Source: Anaerobacillus alkalidiazotrophicus (GTDB taxonomy: Bacteria; Bacillota; Bacilli; Bacillales_H; Anaerobacillaceae). From it: a DNA stretch of 64,000 nt. The notes under the pieces are model-generated. The model was not told the DNA's origin. It worked only from the letters and a program-made list of their open reading frames with translations, and made no database searches. This document shows, piece after piece, positions 39,863 to 48,066 of this stretch. The position numbers and the translations under genes are program-made. How positions within the stretch are numbered: the stretch's first letter is position 1; each line of letters opens with the position of its first letter. The DNA lies in assembly GCF_001866055.1 (NCBI RefSeq), contig NZ_MLQS01000001.1, positions 984,501 to 1,048,500 on the forward strand, written 5' to 3'.

Positions 39863-40200
39863 ACGTTGGTATATGATCATATAGATGAACATGTAGATGA
39901 TTGATACGGCATTCTGTTGCTGAAAAACCTTATGCAGCAAGGGTTATACGTGTTGGTAGACCATTGTAGATGATTATTTTAAGTTAATAGATATATATAA
40001 TTAAAACCTAATTTATTATTTAAATATATAGGTCTTAATAATGGTCTACCATCATCTACCATTCTCCAAAACCCTTGATATATCAACGTTTTGAGTGATG
40101 TGTTTAGCCGAGATCGTCTACCTGATCATCTACTAATCATCTACTGAACCTTCTACCAATAATCACGCTACAAAACTACAGTTGTCCCTATTAGCAGCTG
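39863..40200. other. Candidate iteron replication origin
   Basis: About 340 bp without a gene, carrying a recurring GTAGATGATT motif: direct at 39893-39902 and 39966-39975; inverted as AATCATCTACT or ATCATCTACC at 40051-40060, 40123-40134 and 40134-40144, with degenerate forms (TTGGTAGACC, GGTCTACC, ATCGTCTACC, CTTCTACCAA). An AT-rich segment (39976-40033) lies between the two orientations. Position right after the helicase gene fits an origin. Confidence 0.55.
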
Positions 40201-40292
40201 CATTGGTAAAGTGTATGAGCGATTATTAAAAATATGACACGATTTTATTAATACATTTGAAAATTGAGCTAACTCAAAAGGGAGTTGAGAAA

Positions 40293-40946
40293 ATGAAGGA
40301 AAAACTATTTGAACAAATACAATCATTAACTCAAGAATTTCTAAAATGCGTAGAGGAAGAAGAAAATGTCATGAAAAAATATAAGCGAACCGATTTTGAA
40401 ACTATACAAATGAAAAGAGAAATTTTAATCATTCAAGAAAAAATGAAAGCAATAAAAGATAAAGAATTTTTAAGTTATTTTAATCTACTAGACGGCCCAG
40501 AGCTAATTGAAGAGTTCATAAGCGTTATATCAAATATACCGGATGAAGAAAAATACGAAATATTTTTAGATGTATATACAAGGAGCGAATACAGTTTCGA
40601 AGTAATTAATGATGATTTTATTGAAGATGTCTGTAATGCACGTCCGTTTGAATGTAGGGAAGAATTGTACAAAAAACTTGATGAGATAAGCGCTACAGAC
40701 GAGATAGTGATTTACCGAGGGATGGGAAGCACGTCAGCTCCACCAGCAGAAGCATTGTCCTGGACATTATCAGTTGACGTTGCAAAGTGGTTTGCACGTC
40801 GATTTCTTCAAAAAGGTGGGGTATATAAAGCGAAAATTAAGAAAAGGGATGTAGTTGATTATTATAATGGAAGACAAGAAGAGGAGATCATTGTTAAGAG
40901 AAGAAAAGTATATGATTTGGAATTTTATTTATTAGAAGATATATAA
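40293..40946 (+). CDS. ADP-ribosyltransferase-like protein
   Basis: 217 residues from ATG 40293 (GGGAG 8 nt upstream). The N-terminus is helical. The C-terminal 85 residues carry the order of ART motifs: arginine in EIVIYRGMGS near 141, SWTLSVDVAKWFARRF near 155, GGVYKAKIKKRDVVDYY, and an acidic QEEEIIVK near 196 as the putative E-x-E. That order fits the R-S-E class of mono-ADP-ribosyltransferases found in phages and toxins. No signal peptide, so it would act inside the cell. Target unknown. Confidence 0.6.
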   Translation: MKEKLFEQIQSLTQEFLKCVEEEENVMKKYKRTDFETIQMKREILIIQEKMKAIKDKEFLSYFNLLDGPELIEEFISVISNIPDEEKYEIFLDVYTRSEYSFEVINDDFIEDVCNARPFECREELYKKLDEISATDEIVIYRGMGSTSAPPAEALSWTLSVDVAKWFARRFLQKGGVYKAKIKKRDVVDYYNGRQEEEIIVKRRKVYDLEFYLLEDI

Positions 40947-41239
40947 ATTTACATGGAATTAATATTAGGGATGATTATACTTAATGAAGGGGTGCCTATT
41001 GGCGCTACTCCTTAATGATAAATAATTTTTATATTTAAGAGATTTTTACAGTTAGAAAATCATGACAGCTTTGTTTTTTCTTCAAATCCAGTTGGAATAT
41101 GAATTTGGACAATTTTGGATCAGTCTTGCCATAATCTTTACGAATATCAGAAGTTTACCATTTATTAGAAAGTATTCTATTATTTTTTCATATCTTACGT
41201 TATTATTAAATAAATGACTTTATAAGGGGGAAGGGAACC

Positions 41240-41986
41240 GTGGTCTTGATTGACAATACGTATAAAAGAGCTTTTTTTGAAATAGAAGAAACGGACGAGT
41301 TCGTTAATATCAGTGCTAACCAAGATATTGCTAAGGTCTTTTATACATTATATAATCGCTGTAAAAGATTGTTTATTACCATGCTATTTATAAAAGAAGC
41401 ACCAGACAAAAATGTCACATGTGTTGAAGCATTACCATTGTTAAGAACATTTATCGAAGCCCATTTCCATTTAACTTATGTGATGTCTGAAAAGAACACT
41501 AAAGCGATTAAAGAGGGATATGAAGCTTTAGAAAAGCATTCACACGCTAAGCGAGCAGCTAAATTAACACATGCAGAAAATTTATCTGAAGAAGATATTG
41601 AGTTCATAAAAGAATATGAAGGTTATAAAATGCCAAACGAGTATAAATTTTTAGATGATATGAGAAGTTTATCTAATAAAATCAATCAACTCCAAATATA
41701 CCGGACATATTATACTGATCTTAATTCATACATACACTTCAATCCAAATACTTTTTTGAACTATGGACAAGTGCAGGGGACTACATTCCGTTTTAATGAT
41801 CACGAACCTCAAGATAGAGAGGATTATACTTATATTGAAAAAATCATATATGCAATTGGCTGTGTGTTTATAGCTGAAGTCACTAACTTTTTAAATAATA
41901 AAGAGCTAGAGAAAAAAATCGGTGGATTAATCGGTTGTATTCACGAAGAAGTTTTTGGTATAAAGTACGAAGAAGTGTCTAAATAG
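41240..41986 (+). CDS. DUF5677-like protein
   Basis: 248 residues from GTG 41240 after AAGGGGGAAGGGAA. All-helical, with RTFIEAHFHLTYVMSEKN near residue 74 and a later YYTDLNSYIHFNPN, the pattern of DUF5677 proteins (R...E in one helix, S..H in another, reminiscent of HEPN-type domains). Function unknown. Stands alone with gaps of about 290 and 210 bp on either side, in which I see no other gene. Confidence 0.5.
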   Translation: MVLIDNTYKRAFFEIEETDEFVNISANQDIAKVFYTLYNRCKRLFITMLFIKEAPDKNVTCVEALPLLRTFIEAHFHLTYVMSEKNTKAIKEGYEALEKHSHAKRAAKLTHAENLSEEDIEFIKEYEGYKMPNEYKFLDDMRSLSNKINQLQIYRTYYTDLNSYIHFNPNTFLNYGQVQGTTFRFNDHEPQDREDYTYIEKIIYAIGCVFIAEVTNFLNNKELEKKIGGLIGCIHEEVFGIKYEEVSK

Positions 41987-42198
41987 TATTATAGTACAAT
42001 TCTGAAACTTCCCTATCAGGAAGAAACCGTTGTAGAAAATAATTGTTCTTCCTCGACATAGCATTAGTTAAGTAGTACATAAAAAGCTTATGGTATAAAA
42101 CCTTAAGCTTTTTATAATTGAGTTTGATATAATGTATAGCGTATTATATAATTTAGGTGTAAAGTTTTTTTCTTGACACTTATCTAAAGGGTGATCAC

Positions 42199-42696
42199 AT
42201 GAACTGGCGAAGGTGGACCGAACGGCAAATTCGAAGGTACATGTCCAGTAATCTACTCCGTAATGATATTTTAGAAGAAATAAAGAACATAGACCATGAC
42301 ACCATTTACATTCAGACAACCTCTTTCACTCATACACCCACTAATCCCACTAATTGTAAATCTTCCATTATTGAAATAAATGTAATAGATCGTGAAGAAG
42401 CGAGAAACCGTTTTTATTATGAGCTACTAGAACTAGATCGTTTTGTTACGTGTTTTCGTGCTGCTTTCAGTGAACTAAGCCCTAGCGAACATCAGATCAT
42501 TCATTTGTGCTACATGAGCGTATTATATGACGAAGACTACGAAATAGCTAGTTTTCTAGACCTGGATTTCCGACAGTTTCAAGCTGCTAAGAAAAAAGCA
42601 TTATATAACCTCTACAGTGCGCTGATTTCGCCGATAGAGAAGAAAAATCACTATGAATATACTTTTACCCTTGGGGACCAAAAAATAGTGTTATAA
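42199..42696 (+). CDS. ArpU-like phage transcriptional regulator
   Basis: 165 residues. The C-terminal half resembles sigma region 4 (ELSPSEHQIIHLCYMSVLYDE, then EIASFLDLDFRQFQAAKKKA), as in ArpU-type late-gene regulators of Gram-positive phages. Directly followed by the small terminase gene, the classic position of such regulators. A ribosome site (AAAGGGTGATC) precedes it. Confidence 0.7.
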   Translation: MNWRRWTERQIRRYMSSNLLRNDILEEIKNIDHDTIYIQTTSFTHTPTNPTNCKSSIIEINVIDREEARNRFYYELLELDRFVTCFRAAFSELSPSEHQIIHLCYMSVLYDEDYEIASFLDLDFRQFQAAKKKALYNLYSALISPIEKKNHYEYTFTLGDQKIVL

Positions 42697-42761
42697 AGCA
42701 ATTTTAGGCATGGGTGTCCATTAATTGTATCAAGCATATTTTGGTTAGGTGGTGAGTAATT

Positions 42762-43259
42762 ATGGAAAACTTAACTCCGAAACAGCAGCGCTTTATAGAG
42801 GAATATCTCGTTGATTTGAACGGATCGGCAGCAGCTGTAAGAGCTGGATATTCCATTAAAACTTCAAGGGTAATAGCAGCAGAGTTATTAACAAAACCTA
42901 ACATACAAGCTGCCATAAAAGAACAAATGGATGCAGCAGCTATGCGAAATCAAGTAACCGTAGACGATATTGTTCAGCAACTTGCCAAAATCGCTTTTGC
43001 TGATATTAAGGACTTTGTTTCCTGGGATGAACAAGGCAACGTTCAAGTGAAGGCTGCTGCTGAAGTAGATGGAACAGTCATAAGTGAAATATCCTCTATT
43101 GATACGCAAAATGGTAAGAATTTTAAATTTAGACGGAATGATCAGTTAAAGGCATTGGAGCTACTCTCACGTCATTTAGGTATGCTTATCGACCGGAAAG
43201 AGATCACCGGAGCGAATGGTGGTTCAATCGAGATTAAATTTGTAGAGCCGTCCGATTAA
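42762..43259 (+). CDS. terS: Phage terminase small subunit
   Basis: 165 residues. Terminase_2 family start LTPKQQRFIEEYLVDLNGSA, then RAGYSIKTSRVIAAELLTKPNI and IVQQLAKIAFADIKDFVSWDE. In phages TerS recognises pac/cos DNA and partners TerL. No terL, portal or capsid gene follows; the next gene is an unrelated protein of 528 residues. An isolated terS is typical of satellites that redirect helper phage packaging. Confidence 0.88.
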   Translation: MENLTPKQQRFIEEYLVDLNGSAAAVRAGYSIKTSRVIAAELLTKPNIQAAIKEQMDAAAMRNQVTVDDIVQQLAKIAFADIKDFVSWDEQGNVQVKAAAEVDGTVISEISSIDTQNGKNFKFRRNDQLKALELLSRHLGMLIDRKEITGANGGSIEIKFVEPSD

Positions 43260-43533
43260 AAAGAATTAATTACTATTTACATTACGAGCAAATGACCTAA
43301 TTGAATGTTGAATAACCTCATAATTACTCGTATATTCTTTAAGTAACTGAGTTGTTTTATGTAACAACTCAACTGGACGTTTACTAATCTTAGCCACTTT
43401 ACAAACAATTTAAACAATTATTAATACTTTATCATTTTATGCTAAAGTAAAAGATCCTGATCTAAAACTAAAAGTTAGCTGATAAATAAAATTTAGTAGT
43501 AAATAGGTAGATAAAAGAGGAGTAATAAATAAA

Positions 43534-45120
43534 ATGATAAAAATAAAAAATCCATACAGTAAAAAACGTTCTACATTAAAAGAGAAAATAGAAAGGAAAG
43601 TTACCAAGTTTATTGTTCCATGGATAAAAAAAATTCCTCTTAATGAAGAATGGAAGGAAAAGCCTAAGTTTATCCCACAGTTTTTATATGAAATCAGAAT
43701 ACGCTTAGAATATTGGGATAGGGATTTTGATAGAAATGATATTCCTGAGGGCGTAGAAGTGAACTTACTGTCAATATATGTTGCAGAATATATTCCGATT
43801 GAAAATATTGATAAACTAAATAAAGGTCTGAAAAAGATTTTTAAAGAATTTGCACCCAAGAGAATGAATACTAATGATTTAACTCGAATAGATGATTTTT
43901 GTAATGAAGTCAGACAAAGTATTCACGGAAGACGTTGGAGTAAGTTTGGTTTTCTTGAGGTTGATGAAAATAATCAATTGAAAAAATTTGTAAAACAAAT
44001 TAGTGTCAACGGAACGCAGATTTCATCATCATCGGTCATTATTGAGTTTGTTATTATACCATCTGATAACTTTGTGAAAGAGTATAAACAAATTATTGAA
44101 AGTAATGTAAAAGATGAAACAATTCTTACCCCTAAACTAAAACACATTTTTAGTTTTTGGGGTTCAAAAACAAAACCAGGTACAATAGTTAAAGAACAAA
44201 GGGTTGAAGATTTATTGTTAGAGTTAAAATGGAGAACTACAAGGGAAATCGGAAAATATTTTGAAATGTACTTTTCCAAAAATAAGTTAATTCCACCAAG
44301 TATTGAAGTTTATAAGATAAAACAAAAATCTTGTAAATTTAAATACTCTGACAATGAACCGAGAAATGATTTTTGGAATTCTGTTGGCATGAATGACTTT
44401 CCTTTTTATGAAATTTCAAGAGATGGTTATTGGCAGCTATTTGCTAATGAAAAAGATAATCGAATAGGCAGTTCCGTTAAGTTGACGTGTAACGATGAAG
44501 TACGAAAAGAAGATTTGTTCCACACACTTGATTTTCAATTGGTTTATTTTGTAAGAGAATTAGCTATGTACTTACTTCCTATTCTGGTTATGAGAAGTTA
44601 TATAATTGAATTAAGTAGGCAAATTGCTGTACAACAAAAGAATACCTTCAAGTCATTAAAGAAAGAAAGACCGAATTATAATAAGCTAATTAATATTAGA
44701 TATGAACTTGAACAAAACCTTCAAATTCTTAGACGTTTTAAGAATGAAATGGGAGAAAATGAGTTTGAAAATGTAAAGGGGAAAATAGCTTATTATTTAA
44801 ATGAATTTGAGCCAGCAAGATCAAGGCGTTCTTATACCTCATGGGCTGAAAGTATTGTAGATAATGCAAGTTATCTCATTGAGAAGACTGACAATTTATC
44901 ACAAAACTTTGCCGAAATTATAGATGATACTGTAAAATTACTCGAAATAAAAACCAATAATTCTTTGCGAAATAGAACGTTCGTGCTCGTTATCTTAACG
45001 GTATTAATATCGTTCTTAGCAACAGCGATTGCTGCAACGTCACTATTTCTTCAACTAAGTGAACCAAACCAAGAGAAACTAAAAGAATTTATTTTATCAG
45101 CCTTAAATTTTTTTTATTAG
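43534..45120 (+). CDS. Large orphan protein with C-terminal membrane helix
   Basis: 528 residues. Lysine-rich N-terminus, alpha/beta middle (IPQFLYEIRIRLEYWDRDFD, QISVNGTQISSSSVIIEFVI), then a coiled-coil stretch about residues 365-480 (VQQKNTFKSLKKERPNYNK, ENLQILRRFKNE-like) and one transmembrane helix near 488-510 (FVLVILTVLISFLATAIAA). Very AT-rich. Tail-anchored topology with a large cytoplasmic domain. Its place between the phage-like half and the restriction cargo suggests a host-interaction or defence role, which is inference. Family not recognised. Confidence 0.55.
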   Translation: MIKIKNPYSKKRSTLKEKIERKVTKFIVPWIKKIPLNEEWKEKPKFIPQFLYEIRIRLEYWDRDFDRNDIPEGVEVNLLSIYVAEYIPIENIDKLNKGLKKIFKEFAPKRMNTNDLTRIDDFCNEVRQSIHGRRWSKFGFLEVDENNQLKKFVKQISVNGTQISSSSVIIEFVIIPSDNFVKEYKQIIESNVKDETILTPKLKHIFSFWGSKTKPGTIVKEQRVEDLLLELKWRTTREIGKYFEMYFSKNKLIPPSIEVYKIKQKSCKFKYSDNEPRNDFWNSVGMNDFPFYEISRDGYWQLFANEKDNRIGSSVKLTCNDEVRKEDLFHTLDFQLVYFVRELAMYLLPILVMRSYIIELSRQIAVQQKNTFKSLKKERPNYNKLINIRYELEQNLQILRRFKNEMGENEFENVKGKIAYYLNEFEPARSRRSYTSWAESIVDNASYLIEKTDNLSQNFAEIIDDTVKLLEIKTNNSLRNRTFVLVILTVLISFLATAIAATSLFLQLSEPNQEKLKEFILSALNFFY

Positions 45121-45317
45121 AGTTAGTATTTGAAAAACTAAAGCAGTGTTGTGATATTTATTAATGAAAAAATTCATAAATTTCCTTGGATTTTTTAATG
45201 TTTATGGAAATTGGTTTATTAGCTATTGATTTTATTAAGTAACCTTTTAACCAAAATATAGACTTTAAAAGCTTACAATAATCATTACCGAACATCCTAG
45301 TTTTAAAGAAGATTTAT

Positions 45318-45357
45318 AAAAAAGTCGTTTCCATTTACCGGATAAACGACTTTTTTA
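45318..45357 (+). terminator. Bidirectional terminator
   Basis: AAAAAAGTCGTTT, loop of about 13 nt, AAACGACTTTTTT. Can end the 528-residue gene and the convergent resolvase unit. Confidence 0.85.
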
Positions 45358-45365
45358 TTATTAAA

Positions 45366-45479
45366 TTATGAACAGCATTCCAGATCAGATTCTTTAATAG
45401 CTTCTTCTATTGCTCATACTAACCTTTCTATTATAACTACATCTCCAAAAACATTACTGTCGATTGCTATAGTATTCAT
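45366..45479 (-). pseudogene. Resolvase-coupled small ORF broken by an in-frame TGA
   Basis: Its ATG overlaps the resolvase stop (ATGA). Translation is MNTIAIDSNVFGDVVIIERLV, then TGA, then AIEEAIKESDLECCS and TAA. The coherent second half argues that the TGA is a recent stop in a gene of about 37 residues. No SECIS-like hairpin at the normal distance. Confidence 0.35.
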
Positions 45480-46045
45480 TTTGATAACTCCTCTTTAGCT
45501 TTTACGTAGATAGTTGATCGTGGAACACCGGTCATTCGAACAATATCATTTACGGATAGTCCGTTTGTGGAACGTTCACAATAAAGCTTCAGAGCCTTCT
45601 TAACGTCCTTCTCAGCCTTGCCAATGCGCCCCATATGTTTGCCTTGAGCTTTGGCTCTTTCACGCCCTTCTGCCGTTCTGTCAGCTATCAGGTCGCGTTC
45701 AAATTCAGCAATGGCACCAAGCATCGTAAACATTAGCTTTCCAGCCGGAGTAGAGAAATCAATCTGTTCTTTAATGAACACCAGGGCAATCCCTCTGTCG
45801 TGTAACTCTTTAGCTATTTTATGTAAGTCAAATGTGCTTCTGGCTAATCGATCTAACTTATAAACAACCAATTTGTCGCCTTCACGTAAATAGTCTAGCG
45901 CTTTAGCAAGTTCTTCTCGATCACTCTTAACCCCACTTTGCTTTTCCATGAAAATCTTTTCGCATCCGTATTCTTTGAGTTTTTCAATTTGCAATTCTAA
46001 TTCTTGATCTTTTGTTGAAACTCTAGCGTAACCGATAATTGCCAT
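45476..46045 (-). CDS. Small serine recombinase (resolvase/invertase)
   Basis: 189 residues from ATG 46045 (MAIIGYARVSTKDQELELQ). Catalytic serine in ARVSTKDQ (residue 9), YKLDRLARSTFDLHKIAKEL near 65, long E-helix (LMFTMLGAIAEFERDLIADRTAEGR), and a C-terminal HTH (NGLSVNDIVRMTGVPRSTIYVK). Belongs to the Tn3-resolvase/Hin/Pin family. Palindromic sites upstream are presumably its targets. May resolve dimers or once served a transposon carrying this cargo. Confidence 0.9.
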   Translation of the reverse strand: MAIIGYARVSTKDQELELQIEKLKEYGCEKIFMEKQSGVKSDREELAKALDYLREGDKLVVYKLDRLARSTFDLHKIAKELHDRGIALVFIKEQIDFSTPAGKLMFTMLGAIAEFERDLIADRTAEGRERAKAQGKHMGRIGKAEKDVKKALKLYCERSTNGLSVNDIVRMTGVPRSTIYVKAKEELSK

Positions 46046-46064
46046 ATTGTTTATGTTCCTTTCT

Positions 46065-46192
46065 TGTTGTCTAAAAGTTATATAACTTCTGTACATTATA
46101 TTCTAGACTAACTTTTGGACAAGGTAAAGGGGTAATATTTAATAAAATGTAATTATTTATCGAGTTGTCTAAAACTTATAACTTTAGGACAA
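46065..46192. other. Candidate res region of the resolvase
   Basis: Two paired inverted sites ahead of the resolvase gene. Site I: TTGTCTAAAAGTTAT at 46065-46079 against ACTTTTGGACAA at 46111-46122. Site II, compact: TTGTCTAAAACTTATAACTT continuing to TAGGACAA (46165-46192). The shared half-site is TTGTCTAAAA. Layout matches resolvase subsites and also puts them over the gene's promoter. Confidence 0.65.
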
Positions 46193-46314
46193 AGCAAACA
46201 GTAAGTTTTTAGTTAGCATTTAAAGGCACGATAAAATAAATAAATGGTAAGGTGTAATAATATTTTATAAAAAATAAATAATAAAAAAATACCACTGATA
46301 AAGGAATGAATTAT

Positions 46315-46881
46315 ATGAAACTGAAGTTAGCCATTTGGTGTTTTTTTGTTATTCTACTTACGAGTTGTAATCAAAATTTTTCACCTTTAAAAATTGATCA
46401 AGACACAATCGAATTACAGAATAGAGGGAACCAGGGAATAAGAGGAAACCCACATGAAATTATTGAAGGTCTTGAACAAGAGATTAATGAGTTAAGAGAT
46501 CGGAATGAAGAAATTGTAGCAGAAATTAATTCCTTGGGCACTCGAAATAAAGAATTAGAAGAGGAAATAACCGAAAAGATAATACGAAACCAGAATTTAC
46601 AAGAAGAAACAGAAGAGCTAAGATCTCAAAATGAAGAGTTAATTCAAATTAAAAATAAATATGCAGTATTGAAAGATGTTGAAAAAATAAAAAGTGGAAT
46701 TAGCCGTGAAACGGCAAGAGAGATAATGGAAAACAGTGAGCATTTTAGTAGAGGGACAAGATTAACAGCATATGATGTTTTTATTAATAAAGATCGTGAA
46801 AGTGATTTTTATCGTGTTGTTATCCATTATGATACAAGAGTTTACAGAACGGTTTCAAGGGTGGAAATTTACTATAGGTAA
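46315..46881 (+). CDS. Coiled-coil lipoprotein, unknown
   Basis: 188 residues from ATG 46315 (AAGGA 10 nt before). Lipoprotein signal peptide with lipobox LLTSC at about residue 18. Next is a long heptad coiled coil (residues 45-115, repeated EL-RN/SQNEEL units). The C-terminus resembles small DUF-type folds (GISRETAREIMENSEHFSRG, RVVIHYDTRVYRTVSRVEIYY). Secreted and membrane anchored. Not recognised further. Confidence 0.6.
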   Translation: MKLKLAIWCFFVILLTSCNQNFSPLKIDQDTIELQNRGNQGIRGNPHEIIEGLEQEINELRDRNEEIVAEINSLGTRNKELEEEITEKIIRNQNLQEETEELRSQNEELIQIKNKYAVLKDVEKIKSGISRETAREIMENSEHFSRGTRLTAYDVFINKDRESDFYRVVIHYDTRVYRTVSRVEIYYR

Positions 46882-46975
46882 GAAAGTTAGAATTAAAGTA
46901 ATAACGCATAAATTTCTTCAAGGAGTGGTAATTAATAAGCAACTACTCCTTCTTTGCTCCAATGAATGTGATTTA

Positions 46976-47224
46976 TTAATCTTTAATTTCCTCTAATAAA
47001 ACGTACTTACCATTGCCAATGGATTTAAAAATTTTTTCATATGTTTTACTATGACCTGGGTTAGAATGGTTTGCTAGAAAAACGTTGAGAAAATTCTTTC
47101 TTGGATACCAACCATTATTATTCATAAATTGTTCAACATCTCTTGTGTTAATCGGCTGTTTAAGCTTACCTTTCTTTATAGCATCAACAATTTCAACTTT
47201 CATTCCTCTCCCATACTTTGGCAT
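46976..47224 (-). CDS. Small conserved hypothetical protein
   Basis: 82 residues, basic: GMKVEIVDAIKKGKLKQPIN, NTRDVEQFMNNNGWYPRKNF, NPGHSKTYEKIFKSIGNGKY. Looks like a compact helical domain, possibly nucleic-acid binding. Second Met at 47203 is an alternative start. Part of a minus-strand trio of small genes in front of the hsd operon. No family named. Confidence 0.45.
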   Translation of the reverse strand: MPKYGRGMKVEIVDAIKKGKLKQPINTRDVEQFMNNNGWYPRKNFLNVFLANHSNPGHSKTYEKIFKSIGNGKYVLLEEIKD

Positions 47225-47318
47225 TAGTTGTTCACTCCATAATAATTGTTTTTTCGTGCATCACAATCTTATTGATACCGGTACAACGCGTAAAAATTTT
47301 ATTTAATATATTGCATTT

Positions 47319-47528
47319 TTAAATCATTTTAAAATGTTTGAAGGCATCCTTAATATGTTCTTCTTTATTTGACGGACACGGATTGATTCTATTATTTGAT
47401 GAATGTCGGTTATGTGACGTCTTAGGTTTTAGCCCACAAACTTCTTTCATGTGTGCAATCCAACACGTTTTTGGAATGTAGCCATATTTATGCTTAACAT
47501 ACTGTTGGATCTGGACATATGTAGCCAA
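47319..47528 (-). CDS. Small conserved protein upstream of the hsd operon
   Basis: 69 residues: TYVQIQQYVKHKYGYIPKTC then WIAHMKEVCGLKPKTSHNRH and ending HIKDAFKHFKMI. The pattern Y-x-x-IQxYV...GxxPKTCWIAHxKE recurs in short proteins of Gram-positive genomes near defence or accessory genes, as I recall; function is unknown to me. Ribosome site AGGTGGAATAAG precedes the ATG. Confidence 0.55.
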   Translation of the reverse strand: MATYVQIQQYVKHKYGYIPKTCWIAHMKEVCGLKPKTSHNRHSSNNRINPCPSNKEEHIKDAFKHFKMI

Positions 47529-47578
47529 CTTATTCCACCTCTGGTTGTAAGTTTAGTATTGATATCTCATACATACAT

Positions 47579-47869
47579 CTATTTCTTTACATATAAATTA
47601 TTTCTAGTACAGTTAAAGTAAATGTTATCTTTGGCAAATACTTTTTTATTGCTTGCTTCATCACGTATTAATCGATGAAGAAGTATATTAGAAGTCCCAC
47701 TTTTTACAGCATAGACACTATCATGGCTTTTTTGTACCATCCATAAATCGTATTCAGCTACTTTTTCTAAATCTTCTTCATTAAATGTAACTGTAAACAT
47801 TTCATTCGTCGATTTTCTTTCTACTGTCATTGAAACGATTCCATTTGTAATTGAATAACGGTTTTGCAT
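47579..47869 (-). CDS. Small hypothetical protein with HNH/AP2-like pattern
   Basis: 96 residues. Tryptophan-containing beta segment EYDLWMVQKSHDSVYAVKSG then ILLHRLIRD resembles the strand-plus-HRLI pattern of small HNH or AP2-type homing domains, but the full catalytic motif is not evident. Preceded by GAGGATGGTGAGGAA. Opens the minus-strand trio; divergent from hsdM. Confidence 0.45.
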   Translation of the reverse strand: MQNRYSITNGIVSMTVERKSTNEMFTVTFNEEDLEKVAEYDLWMVQKSHDSVYAVKSGTSNILLHRLIRDEASNKKVFAKDNIYFNCTRNNLYVKK

Positions 47870-48066
47870 TTCCTCACCATCCTCAAATTATTTGTTTATG
47901 TCTCCAAAATAATTAATATGGTGCTAACTTAAGGCATTAAAAATAGTATTACCTATCATTATTTCTCCATTCTTCTACCTTTACATTAATAATAATGGTT
48001 GTCCTATAGGTAATTTGGTATAGTATAATTGTAAACAATTAACAATGGGGAGAAGATGCAGCAGTT

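Noticed and set aside
42762..43259. Complete packaging module
   Set aside because: Only the small terminase subunit is present; I looked for large terminase motifs downstream and found an unrelated protein.
45366..45479. Second selenoprotein candidate (in-frame TGA after the resolvase)
   Set aside because: The only hairpin after the TGA starts about 4 nt downstream, too close for a bacterial SECIS, and there is no related selenoprotein family; more likely a nonsense mutation.
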